64,000 nt of DNA from Romanomermis culicivorax. Taxonomy: Eukaryota; Nematoda; Enoplea; Mermithida; Mermithidae. The translations under genes and the position numbers were made by a program. Positions within the stretch are counted from its first letter, which is position 1. Every line of letters begins with the position of its first letter. The stretch covers positions 161,465-225,464 of the forward strand of contig CAWUHX010000203.1 of the NCBI GenBank assembly GCA_963922205.1, read 5' to 3'. The notes under the pieces were generated by a model, which was not told where the DNA came from, made no database searches, and was given only the letters and a program-made list of their open reading frames with translations. This document shows, one piece after another, positions 54,537 to 64,000 of this stretch.

Positions 54537-56930
54537 TTTTCAGAATATACTATCAACAATCAGAAATCCCAGGTCAAATTTGGCAATGTCATACTACCTT
54601 GTGACAGCTTAGAATATAGCCCCCGTTTGACCCGCGGTGGAACCTACTTAGACCAAAAATTAGAATTACCACCCCATACAGTCACTGAATTTACTGTCCC
54701 CTTGCCCAAATCATACTTACAAGTTAAAAAGCTTGAATTTACTCCAAAACCCAAACGGAATGCCAAAGTTCATTTCGCAGCTTGTGTTTCTGAAAACCAA
54801 AACAGTCGCATACGCATATCAGTCTTAAACACACAAGACACAATCCAAACTCTTTACCCTGGAACATGCATCGGTACAGTCTCATGTTACATCCAAAAAC
54901 AAGATGCTCCCCCTAAAGTAACCCCCTCGACGCAAAACCAGCCAAACCATTTTGATACATTCACATGGTTAAATGAAAACGTTAACTTAACCTCCAGTGA
55001 CCTCACAGAAACAGAACAAACTCAACTTCTACGCGCTCTATCCAAGTATCCCACCTTATACGCTAAATCCAAAATGGACGTAGGTAGAACCACCCTTGTT
55101 TCACATACAATTGACACCAATGGCTCCCAACCCGTACGTAGACACCTTTTTCGGACTTCCCCAAAGGAAAAGCAAATCATACAAGCAGAAGTTGAGCAAC
55201 TCGCAGCAGCAGGTGTCATCAGCCAGAGCAACTCTCCATGGTGCACCAATACAGTTTTAGTCCCCAAAAAAGATGGTGGCCATCGTTTATGCATTGACTT
55301 TAGAGGCCTAAATAAAGTAACAAAAAAGGATAGCTATCCCTTGCCCCGCATAGACGAAATTCTGGATACCCTGCGTGGAATGAAGTATTTTACGTCTCTT
55401 GACCAATCAAATGCCTACTATTCCATTCCAATTGCAGAAGCAGACAGAGAAAAAACTGCCTTTAATTGCTCAGCTGGACAATATCAGTTTAACTACCTCC
55501 CCTTTGGTCTCACCAACACCCCAGCCACATTCCAAAGATTAATAAATGTTATCCTTTCCGGATTGCAATGGAACACATGCCTTGTCTATCTGGATGATGT
55601 CTTAGTTTTTGCCGAATCCCATGCCCAAATGCTAGAATGTTTAGAGGACATCCTCACTCATTTTTCTAAAGCAGGACTCAAACTCAACATACAAAAATGC
55701 AAATTTTGCCAACCCCAAGTCCAATACTTAGGCAACATCATTTCTCAGCAAGGCATTTCACCAGACCCCAATAAGGTACAGTCCATTTATGACATCCCCA
55801 CCCCCAAAACCTCCAAAGAAGTTAAATCATTCCTTGGCCTACCCTCTTATTATCACAGATTCATCCCAAACTGCTCCCAAATTTCCAGCCCCCTCACAGC
55901 TCTACTCAAAAAGAATTCAGAATTTTTGTGGGGGCCTGAACAGCAAAACGCCTTCACTAAACTCAAAGAGTTGCTCATTCATGCCCCAATACTGCAGCAT
56001 CCCGATTTCACCAAACCGTTCATTTTGCAAACTGACGCCTCCAAACTTGGAATTGGCCCCATTCTCAGCCAATTAGACAGTAAAGGTCAGGATCGCCCCA
56101 TCGCTTTTGGGAGCCGCACATTGAAACCCGCAGAACGCAACTACCCAATAACTGAGTTGGAAACCCTTGCAGTAGTTGAGTTTGTCAAGTATTTCCGCCC
56201 CTATCTTTTCCAGCAACATGTTATTGTCCACACTGACCATACTGCAGTTCAGGCAGTCTTACAGAAGGAAAACCCATCCCCCCGCATTGCCCGTTGGGGA
56301 TTAGCCCTCTCCGGTATTCAGCTAGACATTCGACCTAAGAAAGGCACTGCTAACCGCAATGCAGACGCTATTTCTCATTTCCCCTCACAGACAGCTAAGC
56401 AATCCTTTGATATTGAGCAACTAGAGACCCGTCCCGAAATATCAACCATCAATTCTATTCTTGAGGCCGAAGCAACTGAACAAGAAGAGCAACAGAAAAA
56501 TTTTGCTGAACTTCAACGCACTGATGCAACTGTGAAAAGTATTCTAGCAAAAATCGCCCAAAAACACCCCCTTACTATGATCAAATTCACAGTGCATCAA
56601 AACATCCTCTTTCGTATAGTCAACAAACAGGCAAAACTATACATCCCCAAGTCACAAGTCCAGCATCTCATCGCCTCACATCATGACAGCAAATTCACAG
56701 GTCATTTCGCTGCCCGGAAAACTCTACACTTGCTCAGGCAAAAATATTTTTGGCCCCAAATGAGCCGTGATATCAAAGGTTATTGCAAAACTTGCCACCC
56801 ATGTCAGACACAAAAAGCCCTCCGGCACAAAATACATGCAAATCTGGTACTAATTCAGCCGACTGGCCCATTTGATAGAGTCGGTGTTGATTGCATGGGG
56901 CCGTTACCCCTAACTGAAGACAGCAACTGA
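54537..56930 (+). CDS. Reverse transcriptase, RNase H and integrase zinc domain (copy B)
   Basis: Open from just after the protease stop; 767 residues if started at ATG 54627. RT has FRGLNKVTKKDSYPLPRIDE, LPFGL and the YLDD catalytic motif at 55587-55598. RNase H follows with QTDAS (about 56029), then TELETLAVV, TDH and NADAIS, and appears complete. The integrase HHCC zinc module (HH...H...CKTCHPC) lies at about 56675-56815, followed by VGVDCMGP with the first catalytic Asp. A TGA at 56928-56930 interrupts the core. These enzymes copy the element RNA to DNA and prepare it for insertion. Confidence 0.9.
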   Translation, partial: FSEYTINNQKSQVKFGNVILPCDSLEYSPRLTRGGTYLDQKLELPPHTVTEFTVPLPKSYLQVKKLEFTPKPKRNAKVHFAACVSENQNSRIRISVLNTQDTIQTLYPGTCIGTVSCYIQKQDAPPKVTPSTQNQPNHFDTFTWLNENVNLTSSDLTETEQTQLLRALSKYPTLYAKSKMDVGRTTLVSHTIDTNGSQPVRRHLFRTSPKEKQIIQAEVEQLAAAGVISQSNSPWCTNTVLVPKKDGGHRLCIDFRGLNKVTKKDSYPLPRIDEILDTLRGMKYFTSLDQSNAYYSIPIAEADREKTAFNCSAGQYQFNYLPFGLTNTPATFQRLINVILSGLQWNTCLVYLDDVLVFAESHAQMLECLEDILTHFSKAGLKLNIQKCKFCQPQVQYLGNIISQQGISPDPNKVQSIYDIPTPKTSKEVKSFLGLPSYYHRFIPNCSQISSPLTALLKKNSEFLWGPEQQNAFTKLKELLIHAPILQHPDFTKPFILQTDASKLGIGPILSQLDSKGQDRPIAFGSRTLKPAERNYPITELETLAVVEFVKYFRPYLFQQHVIVHTDHTAVQAVLQKENPSPRIARWGLALSGIQLDIRPKKGTANRNADAISHFPSQTAKQSFDIEQLETRPEISTINSILEAEATEQEEQQKNFAELQRTDATVKSILAKIAQKHPLTMIKFTVHQNILFRIVNKQAKLYIPKSQVQHLIASHHDSKFTGHFAARKTLHLLRQKYFWPQMSRDIKGYCKTCHPCQTQKALRHKIHANLVLIQPTGPFDRVGVDCMGPLPLTEDSN

Positions 56931-57761
56931 TTCATTGTCGTTTTCATCGATTATTTCACCAAGTATGTGGAGGCATTTCCAACCCCTGATATCACTGCAG
57001 CCACCATCGCCAAATTATTCCTAACCAAAATTGTTTGCTGTCATGGGTCCCCAAAAATCATCCATTGTGATTGTGGCTCCGACTTTGTATCCGATCTCTT
57101 TTCACGGATCACTAGCTTATGCAACACTCAGAAAATTCATACCACCCCATACCATTCCATTGCCAATGGGGAAGTTGAACGTTGCAACCAAACCCTAGCC
57201 ATCCGTATCGGCATGTACATCAATTCAAATTACACTGATTGGGATACTTTTCTACCCTATGCTGTTTTTTCGATCAACATTCATAAGAATGATAGTACTT
57301 CGTATCCCCCATTTGAATTGCTCCACGGTAGACAGGCTAACCTTCCATCAGACGCAGCCTTAAATTTTTTCCCCACGTCCTACATGGTTGATTTAGACGA
57401 TTATGCCCTTCGTGTAAAATCTCACTTTACAGAAGCACTCTCAACCTTACAGAAAAATTTGCAAAAAGCCCAAGATCACTATACCCTTCAGTATAACAAG
57501 CATGCTCAGAACATCTATTACAAGGCAGGTGATCTTATTCTCTACAAAAATCATTCGTGTAAACAAGGGCTGACACCCAAATTCCTCCCTCGCCAAAACG
57601 GGCCCTATACAGTTACAGAATTCATGTACCCCAATGTTACACTCCAACACCCCCATAAGAATATCACATTTATGGTACATGTAAATGAGACAACCCCTTT
57701 CTACCCCCGAGAAGCAACTATTGAAACTGCCCCCACCCCTTCTCGCCCTCGAAACCCTTGA
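56931..57761 (+). CDS. Integrase catalytic core and GPY/F domain (copy B)
   Basis: It continues the integrase in frame after the TGA. The second catalytic Asp is in HCDCGSDF and the Glu is in GEVERCNQ, followed by PFELLHGR and a C-terminal NGPYTVTEF module (GPY/F). It ends at TGA 57759-57761, only 31 bp before the 3' LTR. No further ORF follows, so there is no downstream env. Confidence 0.88.
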   Translation, partial: FIVVFIDYFTKYVEAFPTPDITAATIAKLFLTKIVCCHGSPKIIHCDCGSDFVSDLFSRITSLCNTQKIHTTPYHSIANGEVERCNQTLAIRIGMYINSNYTDWDTFLPYAVFSINIHKNDSTSYPPFELLHGRQANLPSDAALNFFPTSYMVDLDDYALRVKSHFTEALSTLQKNLQKAQDHYTLQYNKHAQNIYYKAGDLILYKNHSCKQGLTPKFLPRQNGPYTVTEFMYPNVTLQHPHKNITFMVHVNETTPFYPREATIETAPTPSRPRNP

Positions 57762-57779
57762 AGGAGGACGTTCAACTCC

Positions 57780-57792
57780 GGAAGGAGGGAAA
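57780..57792 (+). other. Polypurine tract, copy B
   Basis: GGAAGGAGGGAAA directly precedes the 3' LTR, the standard plus-strand primer site. Confidence 0.85.
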
Positions 57793-58683
57793 TGTAACGT
57801 ACCTGCTAACGCAGTAATGTAAATATATAGCATACTGTATGTGATAGTCATTTATTAAATATTATTTCATTTTCACAATTTATCGTCTCAAGGGTGTCTG
57901 GGATTCACACCCAAACATTCCTGTAAAAATCATGTGAAGTACTTTATTTTTATCTGTTCACACCCCAGTAGCCCGATTAAGATGCCCCAATTAATTTGCA
58001 CAAACGGCAGCTGGTCCCCTAGAACCTACACTAAACCACACATTCCACGGCTACCGTAATCCCCCGTAAAAATCGTAAACAACACCTGCACACAGTAAAA
58101 TAAGTAAAAGCCCTGCCGGACAGTAGTCTCAAGTGCAACGGTAGTGACGGCCCCACAAAACATGTGTACACAGAGAAACAGATACAGGAAGCATGCACAG
58201 AAGCACAGAGGTGTGGCTAAGCCCACCATAGGAAGCAAGCAAGACACAAAAAGCATGCCGTACTAGAAAAGCGTTAAAGGGCGTGACTAAGTAAGCAAGA
58301 ATAGTAAAGCAGGAAGTGACGATTGGCGGAAGAAGATGGACAGAAGCACGACCTCCAGCGACGCCCAGGGAGTGGCCAAAAACGTTGTATTTAAAGAGAA
58401 GCAAAGCGTGATTTTGTGATTATTGTTGTAATTCTCCGTTTTTCAACCCGGGCCCATTTCATTTGCAAGCATTTTGTATTGCGAGCGAGCATCCTTTTAT
58501 TCGGAAGCAGTTAAGCCGTTGTTGTAACTCGCTGCGTTCCCCGTTTGTTGTGTCAACGTCTCAAAGCAGCCGTCGATTATTATTACCCGTATGGCCATGT
58601 ATTACACGCCCCGCGCCCCTTTTTGTCCGCTGTAACGTCCGTAATTGGATAAAGTAAAGTGCTTCACAAATCTGGTCGTTACA
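57793..58683 (+). repeat. 3' LTR of copy B
   Basis: It begins TGTAACGTACC, ends GTCGTTACA, and is followed by the GTTC duplication. Confidence 0.92.
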
Positions 58684-58935
58684 GTTCTGAGACTTCGCTG
58701 TTTTGAGAAACGCTCTTTTGAGACCTCACTCTTTTGAGAATCGCTGTATTGAGAATCGCTGTTTTGACACATCGCTGTTTTGAGACATTGCTATTTTGAG
58801 AATCGCTGTATTGGGACTTCTTTTTGATGAAAATCGCTGTTTTAAGACATCGCTGTTCTGAGAATCGCTGTTTTGAGACATCGTTGTTTTGAGAATCGCT
58901 GTATTGAGTCCCGCTATTTTGAGTTTTGCTGTTGT
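58684..58935. repeat. TCGCTGTTTTGAGA minisatellite
   Basis: About fifteen imperfect units of TCGCTGT(T/A)TTGAGA(A/C) occur. Inverted copies are at 48627-48706. With them it probably forms the ends of an older foldback element into which copy B inserted. Confidence 0.8.
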
Positions 58936-59606
58936 GTGTTTCGCAGAATAGGGGCGAAACCTTTCAAAATAAAAGTAAAATGTTGATAAATCATGTCGCA
59001 TATGAGTGCAAAGTTGTGAGTACCTCAATCGATCATCACCGATTTTCCAAGAAAAAGTCCTACATTGTCTAAACAATTTCAAGAGTGGTACTTCTATTTG
59101 TCATTTTTGAATTTACAAATGGTACAAATTTAAAAAAATTTCAGCAGGTTTGCATGAAGTAGTCTACACAAAATCTTTACTGCAGGATTTTTTCATGGAA
59201 AATTGGTGGTATTTTTGGAAATTTTTGGAAACATATTCGCGTTTAACCCAGCCTTCTTAGCTTTGTACAGGTCGACGATCTTTTAAAGTACGTCACCTGA
59301 GCAGATCTTCTGGTCCCCGTTTTTCGTTCTTGACAACAACATTACTGTATGTCGCTTAATATGCTTCCAAATTGAAAAAATTACAGAAATAACTGTTGAT
59401 GTTTACAAAGGGTTATGTTTATCAGTCCTATAACACACGGTGCAACAAAAAAGTGTAGAAACATGATATAGTGCTTGCTTTCCAGTTCCAGTTTTGAAAT
59501 GCTTGTAAATATTAAGAGTGAAAAGCAAGTAAGTATTTCATATTGTCTGCAATTTTTTGATTTAAGATACAATTGCTGAAAGATTCTACCTTTTTTACAT
59601 TGACCT
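58936..59606. other. AT-rich spacer
   Basis: No supported feature. Confidence 0.5.
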
Positions 59607-60740
59607 ATGATAAGTTGAAAATTAATCATATCTCAAAATGAGACATTTTGGGTAGTTGCGTGCACTGAGTTTCATGATATCATTGATTCAGCTTGAAAAC
59701 GAAAATTAACACCGCTACAGTTCGCCAAAGTTTGAAAACTGATCTATTTTTGGCATTTTTCGATGGTCTCGCTAGCCAAGCGATATTCCCGGATCGGATT
59801 GATTCTATTTCATGAATTAATATTCATTTTACAGAGGAGAGAATGTATCATCCTTCTAGACCAGTACTTGAATCAGTTTGGTGAAAATTCATTCGGCGGG
59901 CGGCTTGTATCATCCTTTAAGATCAGTGACGCAATGGAATTGAACAAAATTTATCAACAAAATTCATCAAATGCAGTTAAAATCATAAATCACTGTTTTT
60001 CTACAACGTGTCCAAAAAGTTGTGGTCTTTTTATTAATTTTCTGGTTCCAGTATTGATATAATGAACCAACTCCAGGAAAACACAAAAATTACCAGAAAA
60101 AATTTATTGATTATTGAGCAATTTTCAGGATTTTGCTTTCTTTGGATCTGTGTGCTCCCCAAGGGGAATTCGAATCGCGACGCTGCTTTTAAAGCTACTG
60201 TAGGAATGTATGAACGAAAGAATAAAAAGATAAAATTCTGAGACATCGCTGGTGAAGATGCTCTGGAATGCCCCAAAAAGGATTTTTCTCTATTTTTAGT
60301 TCTCGTTTTCGACTGTTTAAACTTTCTTGCAGCGTGTAAAATGTGCATGACCTATAAAATAAGAAAATATAATTCTGCGGCATCCGATGGGAAGGTGCAC
60401 AAATTTTTTTCAATTTTGTCGGCTCATTTTCAGCACTTAAAACTCTATGAAAAAGTGTAATATGCAACTATTTACTGTGAGTATTACATCAAAAGAGAGC
60501 TTATTTTCTCCTCTATAAAATGAATATTCATTGATCAAATAAGATTTATCTGATCCTAAAATATCGCTTGACTAGCAAGACCACTGAAAAATGCCACACA
60601 TGGATCAATTTTGAAGCTTTAGCATACTGTGGCGGCGTGAATTTTCGTTTTCAAGCAAAACCAATGATACCATGAAACTCAGCGCACAAAACTACCCAAA
60701 ATATCTTATTTTGACATATGATTAATTTTCAACTTATCAT
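59607..60740. mobile_element. Foldback element with ~233-bp inverted arms
   Basis: Arms 59607-59839 and 60508-60740 are diverged inverted copies, beginning ATGATAAGTTGAAAATTAAT and sharing TTTTGGGTAGTT and CAAGCGATATT. The ~670-bp centre has only short frames and no transposase. A member of a long-TIR non-autonomous family. Confidence 0.75.
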
Positions 60741-63700
60741 GGGGAAAGTACTTCTCGGAAATCGTGTCTTAAAAATCCTACAAGGAAAGATTTATAGAAA
60801 AAAGGCTCCGAATTTCATGCATCTTCGAACGGCACAGACTCTAGTTAGTACTGCTGAATGCAAAATCATTAGTTTTTGCAGTCTTTAACCGATAAAGGTA
60901 CTGAAGGGTTTACACTACTGAAGATTTTAGATTCGAATGAAAAACTCATGGAAATCATTATTTCTGTTGATTTTGAGCGCCATGGTATATTTGGTTTGCA
61001 GAATTCCACCGACCATAGAATATAACATGCTGAGACTCATTACAGGTTAAAAATTCAACAGTTTTATAATCACAATCCTTGGTCAAGTTTGTTCATGATC
61101 TCGACTGTGTAGGGCATCTTCCGAAAAGGTTCATGTATGATTTTTGCAGAGCAGAACTAAATATGGCAAATATGGCATTGAATATCTATGTGCATCCTGC
61201 ACTGAAACTTGATGCGTGCCTACTCTTTGGTTGAATCAAAACTCATTCTGAAATTCCGTGAACAGTGTCGGGCACATCAGAACTTCATTTGCAGCGAGAG
61301 CGCAATGAGGAGGAAGTTCCGGAATCTAACTAACATTTAACCTCCCATGGTGACTCCAACATCTGAAATATTATTTTTGAACATATCTCGACTAGATCTA
61401 TCTACTAGGTTTGACTTTGTTAAGTTTACTTGTTGGCCTTAAGATAGTCTGTTTCTGTGCTATATAAATAACAATGAGGTGAAAACACATTGTACGTCAG
61501 TTCAACAAACCATAAAATAATACTGATACAACCAGCAAAAGCCTAAGATGAACAGAATCTGAAGATATATGGAAAAGAGTATTAAAACTAAAGTCTGTCT
61601 TTTAATGCTCGTAAATTGAAAGATAGGAAAAAAACGCGTACGACCCTCAAGTTCGTCAACACAAAGCTATTACTGTAGAATTTTTTACTAAAAAAATCAG
61701 TCCCATGCGGCATACAATATTGCATGAAATTGCAAAAATATGAAATAGTGCTTGATTTCTACTCTTAATATTCACAAACTATAGTTCATCATCCTCCAGC
61801 ATTTGTCGAAAATAACTTTCCATGGTTTAGGCATGCCAGACAAGTGTATACAAGCATAATCAGCTATTTTTTATGTTTTCGCTTATCGTCATGTGTTTAT
61901 ACATCCGCCACAAAAAATTGAATCGCTCCTTATAGGTACATAATGATATTTCGTCTTTATTCAAAATCTAAACAAAACCAATATAAATAATAATCAACAG
62001 ACGCACAAGACAAAAATTTCCTTATCAATTCTTCCACACACACACAAAGCATTGTGCCACCCCGTACAAATGTGCATACTTTTGTCTGCAAGGTATGATT
62101 TTGGTGTATGTGTGTGTGGGGTATGTCAGTGTTTGGCGCCAACGACGTTTTTTTTTCAATGTCAAAATTTTGTAATTTTGTCAAAATTGTATTTTGATGT
62201 TTCTTTTATCGTAGGTGTGTTCATTGGAATTTCATGTGCAGTTTTTATTCATGTGCATGGATGATCCATTTTATAAAAGTTCGAATCCTAGCTTAAGTTC
62301 AAGCTACAGAGTCCTCTCTGTACGCTGCACATTCTATTTTTCTTACAGGTGCAGTTTCCGACTTTGCCAGAGATATTTTTGATCCCTCCAAATAACTTTT
62401 CTTTGAAAATGCAACAAATTTACTATCAATCGAAAGATTCCGATTTACCTACTTTTTCACGGACTTACGTGTGATTAAAGTTTGTTCAAAATTTCTTCGA
62501 CCTCCTCCAGGTGTTTCTTGCAGCTGGCATTTGCACCATATCAGTGGATAGTATTTTAGTAAAAACTAAGAATTAGAGTTCATATCCGCCTTAGCCATTT
62601 TTTATCATATAGGGAAATAATCGTAAATCAAAAACTCAAAAATCCAGAAAAGTGTGTGCTAGACCTCGATTGCTACTGAAAAGATAATGATGACCAAAGT
62701 TTCAGAAATGATTGGATATTTTTAATCTATTTTTTCTCGAAAAAGTCACTAGAATTTATATGTTATCGATTATGAGATCAGGTATAGGTTAGCTTTCGAT
62801 GTGTAAAAGAGCCCTGTGAGCAAAAATGAGCAGTGTAACATTATTTTGGTTGTGACTATCGAAGGCACTATAGCTCGTATGATTTCAGGATTAACCCTTG
62901 AATGATCAATACCGCGCATAATTTTGGATACATTCCCTTGGAAAATCAAGATACGGATTATTTTCGCCGTTTTGTGAACAATTTACAGTTTTGGCAAGAT
63001 GTGTTGTAAAAGAAATTTTCATGCCAAAGATGTTATCGAACATGCTATTACAAGTTAAGCCCTATTCAGGAGTGAAAAATTCTAGGATTTTTGTCGCCGA
63101 CAATTGGCGACTGTCGCCGATTCCTAGGATTCAATCGGCGACTGCATTTTTGAATTTGGCTTTCTAAATCGAAAAACGACCCCAATTAGTACTGTAGTCA
63201 AAATCGTTTTTAGTGCTGATTTTTTCGCTTGAAAAATAGCTAAAGGTCGGTTAAGTATGCCCGCTAAATAGCAGTTCTATGTGACATTATAGCCTGGCAG
63301 AAAACAGAAAAAATACGAAATGGAATTTACTTTCCACTCTCATTAGCGACAAGTATTTCAAGGAAAACGTTTTTTCAAGAGACCGAGGTAAAAATAGAAT
63401 ACAAAACTTCAAAACCAACTAGATAATCAATAATTCAAAAGAGTATCACAAGTTGATGATTCTTTTTTTTCAAGAAACCGCATCATTCATAAATTATATA
63501 TGTTGGTGTAGGAAATTCTACTCAAAATTTGCATAATTGACGATAATTGATCTATATAGAACGTGCATTCTGTTGTAATATCATGCCATTTTTAGCACAA
63601 ACTGTGCAAGACTGCTTAATTTTTTCACACCATTCATATACAAGATATTGAAACTTTCTGATCTTTTCATGTAAAAACATTTCCATCGCTGCTTTGGTCT

Positions 63701-64000
63701 TCCAGACCAAGATTTAGAAGTCGAGTATGGATGAATAATTCAAATATTTGCACTCTGATTTCTCTCCACCTCATTTGCATATTTGATCGGTCGTCAGGAT
63801 GCGACGTCGAGCGAGCCGCTACTGCCTTTCGCGTTATTGCCCCACTAGAAATGAAATTTTTTTGATCAATTAATCAAAAGAAAAGCTCCTAATTTCTCCC
63901 ATTCTTATATTACGTATATGATTAATTGGAGCCTTTTTTCTATTGTACTGTAGGATTACTGTAGTTTTCGAAATTTTTTCTTATCTCGCTTCGGAAAGAG
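60741..64000. other. AT-rich DNA without recognised genes
   Basis: Frames are short and low in complexity. A (CA)n/(TG)n inverted pair lies at 62035-62125 and a small GTCGCCGA repeat at 63083-63135. No tRNA, rRNA or splice-bounded exon could be supported. Confidence 0.5.

Larger units (their letters stand above)
49405..58683 (+). mobile_element. Ty3/gypsy-type LTR retrotransposon with internal env (copy B)
   Basis: This 9.3-kb element is flanked by the 4-bp duplication GTTC (49401-49404, 58684-58687). Its 891-bp LTRs differ at about 35 sites by eye. Gene order is gag, four zinc knuckles, envelope glycoprotein, protease, RT, RNase H, integrase. Glycoprotein, RT and integrase are recognisably related to copy A, but LTRs and leader are unrelated in length and sequence, so they are different families of one lineage. 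It is disabled by one gag frameshift and stops at 50913, 53310, 53787, 54534 and 56928. Confidence 0.93.

Noticed and set aside
62279..62300. GTTCGAATCC resembling a tRNA B box
   Set aside because: No A box, acceptor stem or cloverleaf could be drawn around it.

Overview
The window is eukaryotic, AT-rich, intron-containing and full of transposable elements. A nematode host is my best inference. Degenerate (GCCTAA)n / exact TTAGGC repeats, the nematode telomere unit, occur near 19.0, 20.0 and 39.1 kb. CTACAGTA/TACTGTAG words are scattered throughout. The one clear host gene has a splice acceptor 16 nt before its ATG, as at a spliced-leader site. The LTR elements also look like nematode Ty3/gypsy relatives. 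The first 26 bases are not biological: they match the SMART / ultra-low-input PCR adapter, so position 1 is a contig or read end and the DNA was probably amplified from little tissue.

Layout. 218-15653 (minus): a 15.4-kb LTR retrotransposon, copy A, with 1.42-kb LTRs and a 4-bp ATAC target duplication. 15.7-25.2 kb: AT-rich DNA with nested small DNA transposons (hAT-type MITEs with 8-bp duplications, a family with an internal GCTAGCC motif, interstitial telomere-like repeats inside an inverted repeat). 25210-37993 (plus): a catalase gene in at least nine exons, with large introns carrying a 3.85-kb hAT-type element, a mariner-like MITE, a minisatellite and repeated 3'-splice-site-like sequence. 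38-43 kb: more MITEs and a decayed hAT transposase. 43767-48444: a complete 4.7-kb Tc1/mariner element carrying a DD36E transposase and, divergently, a two-exon BEN-domain gene. 49405-58683 (plus): a second LTR retrotransposon, copy B, with 891-bp LTRs and a GTTC duplication. 58.7-64 kb: repeats and a 1.13-kb foldback element, with no gene recognised.

The main result is the architecture of the two LTR elements. Both are Ty3/gypsy-like by RT, RNase H and integrase, but a viral-type envelope glycoprotein with signal sequence and C-terminal membrane anchor lies between the Gag zinc knuckles and the protease, in the same reading frame. The order is therefore Gag-Env-Pol rather than Gag-Pol-Env. 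Copy A adds a second retropepsin-like domain joined by an Arg/Ser-rich linker, an 86-bp intron whose removal would switch the frame into an acidic alternative C-terminus, and a 4-kb leader with a ~66-bp-period array of CRE-like TGACGTCA motifs. Both copies carry frameshifts and nonsense codons and appear non-functional as they stand. The Tc1-type element with a BEN-domain passenger gene is the second unusual system. Only sequence reading was possible: no database search, alignment program or expression data was used.
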